Made by a program: the position numbers and the translations under genes
Notes under the pieces: model-generated
What the model saw: the letters and a program-made list of their open reading frames with translations, nothing else
Database searches by the model: none
What the model was told of the DNA's origin: nothing
Shown here: one piece after another, positions 31,736-42,140 of the stretch
How the letters are laid out: each line of letters opens with the position of its first letter
How positions within the stretch are numbered: position 1 is the stretch's first letter
Source: Rana temporaria
Lineage: Eukaryota > Chordata > Amphibia > Anura > Ranidae
DNA length: 64,000 bases
Assembly: GCF_905171775.1 (NCBI RefSeq)
Contig: NC_053491.1
Coordinates: 112,261,682 to 112,325,681 of the forward strand
Direction: 5' to 3'

Positions 31736-33388
31736 AACCACTTGCCTACTGTGCACATACACCCCCTTCCTGCCCAGACAACATTTTAGCTTCCGGCACT
31801 GCGTCGCTATAACTGACAATTGCGCGGTCGTGCGACGTGACTCCAAAACAAAATTGATGTCCTTTTTTCCCCACAAATAGAGCTTTCTTTTGGTGGTATT
31901 TGATCACCTGTGCGGTTTTAATTTTTTGGGCTATAAACAAAAAAAGAGCGTAAATTTAGAAAAAAAACACAATGGGCTAGATTCAGGTAGGGGGACGTAA
32001 GTTTGTGCGGGCGTAGCGTATGTTATTTACGCTGCCACAATTTAGAGAGGCAAGTGCAGTATTCACTAAGCACTTGCTCCGTAAGTTGCAGCGGCGTAGC
32101 GTAAATCTGGCAGGGTAAGCATGCCGAATTCAAATTGTGAAGAGGTGGCCGTGTTTTATGTAAATAAAACATGACCCCACGTAAATGACGTTTCTCACGA
32201 ACGGCGCATGCGTCGGCCGTGAGCGTATCCCAGTGCGCATGCTCCTAATCACGTCGCAAATAGTCAATGCTTTTGACGTGAACGTAATTTACGCAAAGCC
32301 CTATTCGCGAATGACTTACGCAAACAACGTAAAATTTTCAAAATTTGACGCGGGAACGACGTCCATACTTAACATTGGCTTTGCCTCATATAGCAGGAGT
32401 AACGTTACGCCTGAGAAAGCCTTAGGCAAACGACGTAAAAAAAATCCGCCGGATGCAAGTACCCTTCTGAATCGGCGTATCCATCTCATTTGCATATTCT
32501 ACGCTAAAATTGACGGCAGCGCCACCTAGCGGCCAGCGTAAATATGCAACTAAGATACGACGGCGTAAGAGACTTACGCCAGTCGGATCTTAGCCTAATT
32601 AAGATACGCCGGCGCAGCTTTGAATTTACGCGGCGTATCAATAGATATGCCGGCGTAAATTCTTGCTGAATCTAGCCCAGTATTTTTTGCTATAATAAAT
32701 ATCCAATTTTTTTTTTAAATAATTTTTTTTATCTCCGTTTAGGCCGATACGTATTCTTCTACATATTTTTGGTAAAAAAAAAAATCGCAATAACCGTATA
32801 GTGACTGGTTTGCGCCAAAGTTATATTGCCTACAAAATAGGGGACATAATTATGACATAATTATTATTATTTTTTTTTACTAGGAATGGCGGTGATCTGC
32901 GTTTTTTTTTCGGGACTGCGACATTATAGCGGACACATCGGACACTTTTGACACATTTTTGGGACCATTCACATTTATACAGTGAACAGTGCTATAAATA
33001 TGCATTGATTACTGTATAAATGTGACTGACAGGGAAGGGGTTAACCACTAGGGGGCGGGGAAGGGGTTAAATGTGTAGACTAGTGAGTGTTCTAACTGTA
33101 GGGGGAGGGGGTGACTGGGGGAGGTGACCAATCTGTGTCCCTATGTACAAGGGACACAGCATCGGTCTCCTCTCCCTGACAGGACGTGGAGCTCTGTGTT
33201 TACACACAGAGATCCAAGGTCCTACTCAGTTACTGGGCAATCGCGCGCATTGTGTTCCCAGTAACGCGACGGGTGCGCGCGCGCCCCCTAGCGGCTTTAA
33301 ATGACAGGACGTCATATGACGTCCTGTCAGAACAATAGAGTCTTCCGCCCGCCGTCATTTGACTGCGTGCGGTTGACAAGCGGTTAAT
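31736..33388. mobile_element. Non-autonomous DNA element with AACCACTTGCC-type ends
   Basis: The left end AACCACTTGCCTAC (31737) and right end GACAAGCGGTTAA (to about 33386) are imperfect inverted copies; the right terminus is TTAA, which could fit a piggyBac-type insertion, but this is an inference. The interior has CCGACACT/GCGCGGTCGTG, the GCGCCAAAGTTATATTGCC and TACTAGGAATGGCGGTGATC blocks shared with 7071 and 37925, and GC-rich GTGTCCCTATGTACAAGG sequence. No transposase. A Harbinger-related MITE lies inside at 31974-32678. Confidence 0.65.
31974..32678. mobile_element. Harbinger-related MITE, copy C
   Basis: Ends GGGCTAGATTCAGG and TTGCTGAATCTAGCCC. The flanking triplets are AAT (31971-31973) and AGT (32679-32681), a 2/3 match to a 3-bp duplication. 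The interior matches copy A over most of its length, including AACGGCGCATGCG and GACTTACGCAAAC blocks. Non-coding. Confidence 0.85.
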
Positions 33389-33602
33389 GACTTCTCTGCC
33401 TGACTACCCAACTTTCTCTCCTCTGAAATACCCACCATCTTTCTTAGTGATTTTAACACCCCCACTAATGTTAACAGCCCAGCTACATCCCAAATGTTCA
33501 ACTTAACCTCATCCATTGACCTAACACAATGGACACAATGGACACAGTCCTCCACTCACTCTGATGGCAATACCCTTGACCTAGTTTTCTCCTAAATGTG
33601 CA
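33389..33602. other. Unclassified DNA
   Basis: C/T-rich with an ACAATGGACACAATGGACAC short duplication at about 33527. It may encode traces of a decayed retroelement (the minus and plus frames are short), but I cannot assign it. Confidence 0.3.
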
Positions 33603-34083
33603 CCCCCCTTTACCTTCCTTTACCTTAGTGCAGTCCTCCTACACTTACCTCATCCTTCGATTTTGCTTTTAAATGTCCTTATTTCTTCTGAGAAATCCTC
33701 ACTTCCTGTTCTTCTGTCTGTAACTACACACAGTAATGCAAGGCTTTCTCCCTGGTGTGGAGTGCCGTGCTCGCCCCCTGCCCTAGACTACAGGAGAGTC
33801 AGGACGCCCACTAACACACAGCTCCTTTCTCTATCTGCAACGTAGAGAGCGTCCTGACTCTTCTGTAGTCCAAGGGAGGGGGCGAGCACGACACTCCACA
33901 CCAGGGAGAAAGCCTCACATTACTGTGTGGAGTTACAGACAGAAGAACAGGAAGTGAGGATTTCTCAGAAGAAATAAGGACATTTAAAAGCAAAATTGAA
34001 GGATGACGTAAGTGAAGGAGGACTGCACTAAGGTAAAGGAAGCTTTAGGGGGAAAAAAATTGTACCTTTACAACCCCTTTAAC
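33603..34083. repeat. Long foldback MITE with arms of about 190 bp
   Basis: Left arm 33617-33805 and right arm 33850-34039 are near-perfect inverted copies: CCTTTACCTTAGTGCAGTCC against GGACTGCACTAAGGTAAAGG, and GGTGTGGAGTG against CACTCCACACC. The loop is about 45 bases. The right end continues to TTTACAACCCCTTTAA at 34083; the left end is slightly shorter. The twin 60-codon frames (33663 plus, 33993 minus) are mirror images of the arms, not genes. Confidence 0.92.
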
Positions 34084-34383
34084 ATATCCTGCACAAAACC
34101 ACATTCAACACTTTCCTCTTTTGACCTTGCTACTACCGAAGAGGTCACTGAAGTTCTCAAAAGCCTGCCTTACCACCTGAGCCCTGGATCATGTTCCCGC
34201 ACAACTACTACTGTCACCCTCTGCTACTATCCTATGCTCTCTCTCTACTGGCACCTTCTCCTCCCCTTTAAAACATGTGCTGATCACCCCCCCATACTTA
34301 AAAAGCCCTCACTGGACCCCACCAGCCTGAACAATTAAAGACCCATCTCCATGCTCTTGTTTACCTCTAAACTTTTAGAATGC
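34084..34383 (+). other. Possible decayed LINE fragment
   Basis: The frame around 34130-34340 (DLATTEEVTEVLKSLPYHLSPG and later a KKPSLDPTSLNN stretch) resembles the region before the reverse transcriptase of non-LTR elements, where TTEEV...LK is followed by a Pro-rich segment and KKP.LDP..L.N. No catalytic motif is present. Confidence 0.5.
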
Positions 34384-34387
34384 TTAG

Positions 34388-34714
34388 ATCCCTTTCACAC
34401 TGAAGCGCTTTGCAGGCGCTATAACGCTAAAAAATAACACCTGCAAAGCACCCTGAAAAAGCGGCTCCATTCACTCCAGTGTGAAAGCCCAGGTGCGCTG
34501 GCAGGGCGGTAAAAAAAAGTCCTGCTAGCCGCATCTTTGAGGCGCTGTAGGAGTCCCTGCCCTTTGCGCCCCTGCCCTTTGCACCCCTGCCCATTGAAAT
34601 CAATGGGCAGCGCCGCCGAACCGCCGACGCTTTGCCGATGGTTTTAACCCTTTTTTCGGACAAATAGCGGCGCTTTACTGTCAATGTCCCCACCGCCCCA
34701 GTGTGAAAGGGGTC
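34388..34714. repeat. Palindromic MITE (CCCTTTCACACTG ends)
   Basis: Left ATCCCTTTCACACTGAAGC and right CCCAGTGTGAAAGGGGTC are inverted. TTAG flanks both ends (34384-34387 and 34715-34718). CGCTATAACGCTAAAAAATA and CCGGACAAATAGCGGCGC-type interiors recur at 35855 and 61074. Non-coding. Confidence 0.8.
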
Positions 34715-34734
34715 TTAGTCTACAACCGTCTGAG

Positions 34735-35643
34735 CAGGGCTGGCCTTTGGTGTTCAGGCGCCCTGTGCGAGCTAATCCTGTGCCCCCCCATCTTCACCCT
34801 TCGCCCCCTGGTCACCTAAACATACACAAAGAGGAAAAATATATTTGTAACAAATAATTTGTTTTAATTTAACTTTACATTACACAGCACCCTGCATCTC
34901 TGGACCCCTTTATATTACACAGCCCCCTGCACCTCTTTACATTACACAGCACCCTGCACCTCTGGACCCCCTGCATGTTACACAGACCCCCCTTCAGTGT
35001 ATCCACCCATTCAATGCAGACCCCCCCCATTCAGTGCAGACCCCCCTTCAGAGTAGCCCCCCTTTCAAAGTAGCCCCCTGTTCAGAGTAGCCCCCCCGTT
35101 AAGTGTAGCCCCCCTCCGTTCAGTGCAGCCCCCCCATTTAGTGTAGCCCCCCTCGTTCAGTGTAGCCCCCTAGTGCAGCCCTCCCTTCAGTACGTCAGAT
35201 CAGCGCGGCGGCACATGCACAGCAGTTCCCCTCCCCCTGTTTACACATAAACAGAGAGGAGGGGGAGGCGGCTTCACTCAGCTGTGCCTGTGTGACATCC
35301 GGGATCGCACAGACAGGCAGCCCGTGGCCGCAAGAGGAGAGGATGGTAGGTGCAGCGGTGTCACCCCGCACACCCCCTCCCCCTCGTCACTGTAGCAAGC
35401 TTACCTCGCCTCTCCCTGCCTGTGCCAGTGTGCCGCTGCCTAAACCGGCGGCGCTGCCACCGTGGGTGTAATACAATCACGGAGGGGGGTGCCGGTCTGA
35501 CTCCCCCCCCAGTGTGTGGTACCCGGTGGCGGCATGTCCCCCTAGCCCCCCCTTAATACGCCTCTGGATGGCCGCACAGCGCCCATGTTGCCCATGGCGC
35601 CCTGTGCGGCTGCACAACTCGCACACTCCAAAGGCCGGCCCTG
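34735..35643. mobile_element. hAT MITE, 8-bp duplication CGTCTGAG
   Basis: Ends CAGGGCTGGCCTTTGG and CCAAAGGCCGGCCCTG are inverted copies. CGTCTGAG lies at 34727-34734 and 35644-35651. Interior repeats include TTACATTACACAGC(A/C)CCCTGC (34870-34990) and AGTGTAGCCCCCC-type units (34985-35190), then GC-rich sequence. It begins 12 bases after the end of the palindromic MITE at 34388-34718. No transposase. Confidence 0.94.
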
Positions 35644-35651
35644 CGTCTGAG

Positions 35652-36180
35652 CTCCTACCTCATGGACAACAACCTTCTTATCACAATATTCCTTCAGTGT
35701 TACCTATAACTACCTCCTCCTTTCCACTTCCTCTTCTTGTAGGATTCCCAAAGGTTCTGTCCTCAGACCCCTCCTCTTCTCCATCTACACCTCCTCCCTT
35801 GTTCACTTGAAAACCTGCCATGGCTTACACAGTACCATCTCTATGTGCACCGCCCCAGTGTGAAAGCACTCAGACTTTCACATTCGGGCGACATGGGAGG
35901 CAGTTTTCAGGCGCTATTTCTAGTGCTAAAACGCCTAAAATCTGCCTTAGTCTAAAAGGGGTCTAGTGTGGGAGTGATTTTATAATTATCAATCAGCTGT
36001 GCACCTGCAGGGCACTAATGAGGAAATCTACTGGGCCTGCATCCCTTTAGATGTGACTTCCAATTGGGAGTATCTCTCCAAAAATGTAATTTTAGTTCCA
36101 GGGGATGCTTAAAATCGGACTTGTATCTTAGTGCAGACTTCTGGGGAAATCAGTGAGCCACACAAGCAGGAAACTATGTT
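35652..36180. repeat. Mixed repeat relics, possible LINE scrap and MITE piece
   Basis: 35690-35810 is C/T-rich and may be another decayed non-LTR element scrap. 35855-35960 (CCCCAGTGTGAAAGC, GGCGCTATTTCTAGTGC) is part of the CTTTCACACTG palindromic family. Nothing codes for a recognisable protein. Confidence 0.45.
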
Positions 36181-36905
36181 TTTGGGGTGTTCAGTACCCA
36201 TTTTGTGTACAGATCACCTCCAGGGAACCATAGTGCATTGCCTTTTCAGAAAATTACAAAGCTGCAGATTGAAAAGGAAAGGTCATTTTTAATAACATTC
36301 AATTACAATATAATTTGTGTCGCAATTGTAAATGCTATATTATTTTTTTCTTTATTTGCTATTGCCTCCCCCCCCCCCCCACAAAAGTGGAGTTACCCTT
36401 TAAATATAGAACTGTTGTGCGAGAGCACTCTAAACATGTAGTAGCCATGCTTATTAAAGGAAGCACAAGCTACAAACACATTTCTATCTAATTTATTACA
36501 CTTTTAACAAATAGAATGCTCCTCTGCTGGAAAAATAAACTCTGTGTCTGAGCTGGGATGAAGGCTTATTATACACTAATGGAGAGGAAGCAAAGTCCTT
36601 GCTATATAGGGAAAGAAGTGGTAGCGTGGAGGCAGCTAGCACACAATGTCCTCACGTTGTTGTTGTTCTTTGGAGCTGTATTTATATTTCTGAACGCAGC
36701 GTATCCCAGACACCAGGAATATGAGGTCGGTGGGTGTGGCTGGAATAGCTTTACTCCTAGGAAAGAAATGTATTAACTAGAACAGGACAGCTGTGTCAGG
36801 ACTAATCTGTACTGGGAAAACACACGGCCTCGAAAAGTGCATCAGAACGTGACGGGGTGGGTTTACAAAAGGCAAATGAGCTGTTCACTTTGCTGCGAAA
36901 TTTTC
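36181..36905. other. Unclassified DNA, no gene recognised
   Basis: AT-rich, with a C-run at 36368-36380. Two frames of 72-84 codons (36187, 36558) have no known motifs. I see no splice-linked coding pattern. Confidence 0.4.
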
Positions 36906-37315
36906 TCTAAAAGTGGTTGTAAACCCTTTACAACCATTTTAACCTACAGGTACCCTGTAAGTGCTTGAAATATCTCCTAAACCTCCACGGTTTAGGAGAT
37001 ATTTACTAAAAATCACGGGCGCGATGCTCCGTAGACATTGGCGCATGCGCACTTTAGCAACAGCGATTGTGCCGTTCCAAAAGAAGGACGTTCCATGAAT
37101 GGCAGCTCCCACGTGCATGCGCGGGAGTAAGGTAATCACAGCGCCGGAGCCGCGATGCACAGAATTAACCCCGGGAAAGAAGTCGGCCGCCTGAGTGGTT
37201 TATGGGGACGGCTGCGGGAGCTTTGATCAGGGGAGAGTATTACATAATGAACTTGTATGCTATGCATACTAGCTGATTATGCCTTTGTCTTGTAGGGTTT
37301 TTTGTGCCTATACTT
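36906..37315. repeat. AAAGTGGTTGTAAACCC repeat, second copy
   Basis: AAAGTGGTTGTAAACCC at 36910 and CTCCACGGTTTAGGAGATAT at about 36984, as in the copy at 30249. The rest is GC-rich non-coding DNA. Confidence 0.7.
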
Positions 37316-37324
37316 CCTCTTTAA

Positions 37325-38160
37325 ATGAACCACTTCAATTCCGGAAGGTTTAACCCCCCCCCCCGCTTCAGGACCAGGCCATTTTAACTGACAATTGCGC
37401 GGCTGTGCAATGGTGTACCCAAATAAAGTTTATGGGGACATACTAAAACATTTAATGTGAAAATGGCTTAATGTAGCTTAACGAGCAAAAAAGTGCCTGA
37501 ACCTCAATTAATTGCCCAGAAAATTTGCACAGCCCAAGATCTCGACCTTATATCCTATAAGCTTTGTGTGATTCGGTGTTCCACAAGGCAAACTAGGGAC
37601 ATTAAGCTTGTTTTTTGGGGAGCTTAATGTGGCTTAACGTACAAAAAAGACCTTAAATGTTAACCAATTTCCAGCTTTCTTTTGGTGGGGTTTCATCACC
37701 TCTGCGGCTTTTATGTTTTGCGCTATAAACAAAAATGATCGACAATTTGGAAGAAAAAAAACTATTTTTTACTTACTGCTAAAAAAAAAACACATCCAAT
37801 AAAAAAAATTAAGAAATCAAATCTCTTCATCAATTTAGGCCAATATGTATTCTGCTACATGTTTTTGGTAAAAACAATCCCAATAAAGCATACATTGATT
37901 GATTTGCGCAAAAGTTATAGCATCTGCAAACTATGGGATATTTTTATGGAATTTGTATTTATTTATTTCTACTAGTAATGGTGGCGATCAACGACTTATA
38001 GTGGGACTGTGATATTGCGGTGGACAAATCGGACACCAAGTGACACTTTTTTGGGGACCAGTGACACTAATATGGTGCTAAAAAATATGCACTGTCACTG
38101 TACTAATAAACCTGGCAGGGAAGGGGTTAACATCAGGGGCAATCAGAAGGTCAAATGTGT
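37325..38160. repeat. Relative of the AACCACTTGCC element, fragment
   Basis: Starts GAACCACTTCAATTCCGG, has GACAATTGCGCGGCTGTGC, GCTTTCTTTTGGTGGGGTTTC, GCGCTATAAACAAAAATGA, AAACTATGGGATA and CTAGTAATGGTGGCGATC in the same order as 31736-33060. An internal block with GGGGAGCTTAATGTGGCTTAACG and its near copy at 37466 forms a short repeat. Non-coding. Confidence 0.7.
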
Positions 38161-39029
38161 TAATAGGGAGTGCTTGCTCTGTTGGGGGGTGTGCTTTTAC
38201 TCGGGGAAGACAGAGATCCGTGTTCCTGCTTAGCAGACACACAGGATTCTCCATCTTCTCCTCTCACAGAACGGCAATCCGCCTTGTTTACATAGGCAGA
38301 CTGGCATTCTGCCTCCCTCTGGAAGGGAGGCAAAACACATCTATTCTGAAGGCAAAATACAATAGGAAATAGATACCAAGCACCCTGAGGCGATTCAGTT
38401 TGCATGTGCTGCGCTATACAAGTTTCTCACTCACTCGCGCACTCTGGAACGATCACCGGGTGCTGGCGAACATTGGGTCTGCTGATTAGCTCCCGCTGTG
38501 TCCAATCACAGCAGGAGCGGGTCGCCAGTGCCCCAGACCCAGAAATGTAAATGACATACAGGTACCGAAGGGCCTCCCTGCCGCAGTACATAGATGTGGG
38601 ACGGTCCGGAAGCAGTAAATGAATCCAGTGATCATTTCTATTGAAAGAATACCAATCACCTCCCAAAAAAAAAAAAAAGTATTTTGTTTACACAATTGGA
38701 TGATTGCAGTCAATATAGCATCCCCTCTTTCAATTAGTGAAGGGAAAAACTCCTTTGCAAAGTGAACAGCCTATACGCCTTTAGGACTCATTCACAGCAG
38801 GTGCACTGGAACTGCGCTGGGTAAAGTGCTCACCACAAGACAAGGCAAAAATCCTCGTCCCCTACGAGGGCAGTTTACATCCATGAGTTTCAGTGGTATG
38901 TGCTTGAGGAAAAGAAGAAAAAAAAATGCTGTATGCAGAATTTTTTCAGTGCAGGGGGCTGCAAGAAAGAGCCAAACCAGTACTTTGAGAAGGAAAGGAC
39001 GGCAATGACCCTTTACACATTGGGCAAAG
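38161..39029. other. Unclassified DNA, no gene recognised
   Basis: Contains GGAAGGGAGGC and TCCCGCTGTGTCCAATCACAGC pieces that look like repeat interiors, and an A-run at 38667. Open frames are at most 81 codons without motif. Confidence 0.4.
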
Positions 39030-39037
39030 CTATAAAG

Positions 39038-39799
39038 TAGGGCTGTGGAAATTAACTATTAATTCCTTGATTAATCTTAAATTTTTTTGATCGATCAAAA
39101 TTCTTTTGATTGATACTCACCCCTCCGCCGGCTTACGGGGCCTTCAGGGAGTTCTGTCGGAGATCCAGTGACGTCACGGACACCAGCAGGGCTTGCCGTG
39201 TCCATCTGAAGGGCTCCTTTGCTGTGCCTTCATATCTGCATGCCGGTGGGACCTTACTATCTGCCACACGCAAGGGCTGTTACACTTCCCTCTATCAACC
39301 TGGGATTCTACAACCATCCACTGGGAGTTGTGATAGTTCCCTTCACGGGACATCTAGATGCCGACGGACTGATGTTAACCCCTCCTCATCTGGATTCAGC
39401 AGTGGTATCGTTGTACACATTTTTATACCAGTATCATACTTAGCTACATTTTTTTTATGACTGCTTTTGCTACCATTTGGTATTACTTGCACCATTTTTA
39501 CAGTTTATGTAGCTACATTGATTTTATCTCCAGTGCAATATTTATTTTGTTACCTACTTGAAGACTATAAAAGTTTTAATGCTATTCCCATCGAGCGCTG
39601 CCTTTGTGTGGTTTTTGTATCCTGCTATCCATTTTTCCAGTGGTTGGTAGCTGCACTGGGAATCAGCTTGCAAGGAGATCAGCTAAAAGTAGTTGGATCT
39701 GTATGTGCGTTATAATTAATCGAAATTAGTCGATTGATTAATCGATTTTTTTTTCAAATCGATTAATCAAACACAAAATTTTAATCAGTAACAGCCCTA
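39038..39799. mobile_element. hAT MITE with ATTAATCGATTAA subterminal motifs
   Basis: Ends TAGGGCTGTGG and AACAGCCCTA are inverted. Flanks CTATAAAG (39030-39037) and ATATAAAG (39800-39807) match in 7 of 8 bases, a hAT-type duplication. Just inside both ends are runs of TTGATTAATC, TTGATCGATC and GATTAATCGA motifs, likely transposase-binding sites by analogy with hAT subterminal repeats. The interior does not encode a transposase. Confidence 0.88.
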
Positions 39800-39807
39800 A
39801 TATAAAG

Positions 39808-40439
39808 TTATGCTTGCTACTAAATAAAGACCATTTGTTAATATTACAACCGCCAGTAAGAAGGCTCACTCACCACGCTCCCTGTCATTTCTCAACTACT
39901 GTACATTCTTCTCGCCTAGCCCTAAAATAGCGAATACATACAACCTCTGCAAGACCAGATTCATGGAGTGGGGAGGAAAGTGTAGCACAACTCCAGACAA
40001 AATTTGTTTGGTACAGAATGTGATAAAGTTTTACAGTGGTGTTTTGTTGGGTCATTACGACTCAGAGCCTGTTACAGCTGCTTAAAAGATTCATGAGAGT
40101 AAAGCTGGCTATATACTGATTGAAATTCAGTCCAGTTCACCGGCGAGCAGCTGATTGTCAGTGTGTGACTATTCCTGCTCGCTGTATGATCGACTTCTGT
40201 CAGAGGAACACGTTGATTATGGACTTCAGCCCCTGACCAGTGTCCCCGCTGTCAGAATACAATTTCCCAGTGCAGGGAATTTCTCCATCCACCACACTTG
40301 TGTGCCCACTGGCTGGACAAAAAGTAAAAGAAAACGTATATGGTCTGTTTAACATTAGAAACAGAAAAGTGACAGCAGCAAAAAGACCAAGTGGTCTATT
40401 GGAGTTTGCCCGTTTTATACATGTTTTGTACTTTTTTTT
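39808..40439. other. Unclassified DNA, no gene recognised
   Basis: No motif-bearing frame. Around 40090-40330 there may be a decayed MITE (AAAGCTGGCTATATACTGATTG), but no second end was found. Confidence 0.35.
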
Positions 40440-40666
40440 CTGAGTATAGATCTAGGTTTGTCCCATGCATGTTTGAAACCATTTACTGTTGACTGTTTTA
40501 CTACCTCTGATAGAAATGTTTTCCAAGCACTAACTACCCTTTCAGTAAAATAATACTTTCTAAAATTTGTTTTGAACTTCCCTCCAGTTAGTTTGAGGTC
40601 ATGTCGCCATGTTTTTGATTTTGGTTTCATATTGAAAAAACTGCCCTCCTGAATCTTATTCACCCC
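40440..40666 (-). repeat. Dispersed repeat, left part (split by the retrovirus)
   Basis: Blocks GCATGTTTGAAACC, TTTACTACCTCTGATAG, AGTTTGAGGTCATGTCGCC and GAATCTTATTCACCCC. The same repeat continues on the far side of the provirus at 47440-47606 (CCCCTTGATGTATTTAAAAG) and again at 47908-48215 beyond a hAT. The family is widespread in amphibian genomes as I recall it; its name is not known to me. Confidence 0.75.
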
Positions 40667-41054
40667 TGTTGGAAAAGTTTTCTATGTGCATTGTGTGACT
40701 ATTTATAAAAATGTAAAATGGAGTCCAGTTTCTGTAATGGCTTCTAAGGACACGTTGCTTAAGCTTGTCTAGTTCTATTGTTTGTTTTACTTCCTTAAAT
40801 CAAACGTTGTAAAGAGACACTGTGATTGGCAATAAAGCTGTTTGCGTCATGAGCCACCGGTGGTCTTTAAGCCAATAGTACACTTTCTGTTGACCATATA
40901 AGAAGGTCATACACCTCGTGTCTGTATGGGACTTTTGCTTTTTCACTTAGCATGTAGACTTCCATCCAGTTGTACCGGTGCAACTGAAATAAAATTATCT
41001 TGCTTCTGGAACACTTGAAGTTTGACTGATCACAGGGGAAGAATTATCCTATCA
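40667..41054 (+). repeat. 5' LTR
   Basis: Starts TG and ends CA, 388 bp. A TATA-like ACCATATAAGAAGG lies at about 40893 and a polyadenylation signal AATAAA at about 40988. A CCAAT-like GCCAATAGTA is at 40871. The last 163 bases (40892-41054) are identical to the 3' LTR remnant. Confidence 0.93.
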
Positions 41055-41057
41055 TTT

Positions 41058-41077
41058 TGGTCCTTCGAGCCGCAACC
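41058..41077 (+). promoter_or_regulatory. Primer binding site, tRNA-Tyr type
   Basis: TGGTCCTTCGAGCCG begins three bases after the LTR end and matches the complement of the vertebrate tRNA-Tyr 3' end at the first 15 positions; two of the next five differ. The assignment rests on remembered tRNA-Tyr sequence. Confidence 0.8.
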
Positions 41078-42140
41078 AATGCTTGAAGCCCGGGTCCAAT
41101 GGTTCTGATCGATCAGAAATCGGTGAGTATCGGATCTCAAAACTCACTGAGAAAATAAGTCCCCCCACTTAACATTAGTGGTCAAATAGGGGCCGATTGC
41201 TACCGGGACCCGGGTCCAACCATCTGGTTCCGAACCTGCCATGATCCAGTCCTTCTAGTGTGTTCTGGAGGTAAGATACTTTAAATTACATTTTTTTCTC
41301 TCTCTAAGTCTATTCTTTTTTTCTCTGCTTGATTAATAGACATTGCCACTGTAAAACAGGCATTTGGGGCGTTGCCTGAGGTAAAAATGGACGTCGCCTG
41401 CTGTCCGGGACAGATAAAAAAAAAAGATTTGAAGGGTATACCGAATGTCGTAGGTTACGGACCCGACAATTTAAGCGCTACAAGTAGCTGAGTTATCTAA
41501 ATAGATTGCGAAGCCGACTGTTTTCTTGGTGATCACTTTTTTCTCTTTTTATCTCTTTCAAATGGTTAACCTTGCTAACTTTACCTTTTGTTTGAACAAC
41601 AGTACTGCTGCACACACAGGTTTTAACTATTTTTTGTTTTTCCCCATAGTGTGGGGTGTTTTGATATTTATTTTGTTTCCCCTGTATTCTTATTGTTATC
41701 GTGGCCAAGGATTGCTACACCAGTGATTTACAAATTATTGAAAACCCCAATTAATGGTAACAACAGGGACGTTTTTTGTTAAGGCAGTGTCTGCAATCTG
41801 GTGTTTAAACACTGGGCTCGCTCACCCCCCCCCCCCCCCCATTCAGACATTGCTAAGTACACTTGCTCTTTTGTGTGTGTGTGTGCACGTGTGAATTTAG
41901 ACCAGGTCATTTTTTTTTCTCTCTCCTTTTTTGTTTGTTTTGTTTGTTTGTTTGTTTTTTTGTCTGTGTTTGTTTTAAACAAACTGTGCTTCTAAAAATA
42001 ACAAAGACCCTGAAATTGTGATATACTGTGCTAAAAGGAAAAGAAAATGTGTTTTTTAGAATAATTTAACTGTAAAAGGTTGCCAGAATTTGGTGAAAAA
42101 AAGCTTAAATTGTTAAGATCAGAGAAGGTGCGAGTTAGAA
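41078..42140 (+). other. Retroviral leader region
   Basis: About 1 kb between the primer site and gag, with C-run 41826-41840 and (GT)n at about 41871-41886. No open reading frame with retroviral motifs. The packaging signal is expected here but cannot be pointed to. Confidence 0.5.

Noticed and set aside
33663..33993. Pair of 60-codon frames with nearly the same protein on opposite strands
   Set aside because: They are the two arms of the foldback at 33603-34083 read on each strand.
35170..35480. Possible CpG-island promoter
   Set aside because: The GC-rich block is interior to a hAT element with exact duplication, and no gene starts nearby.
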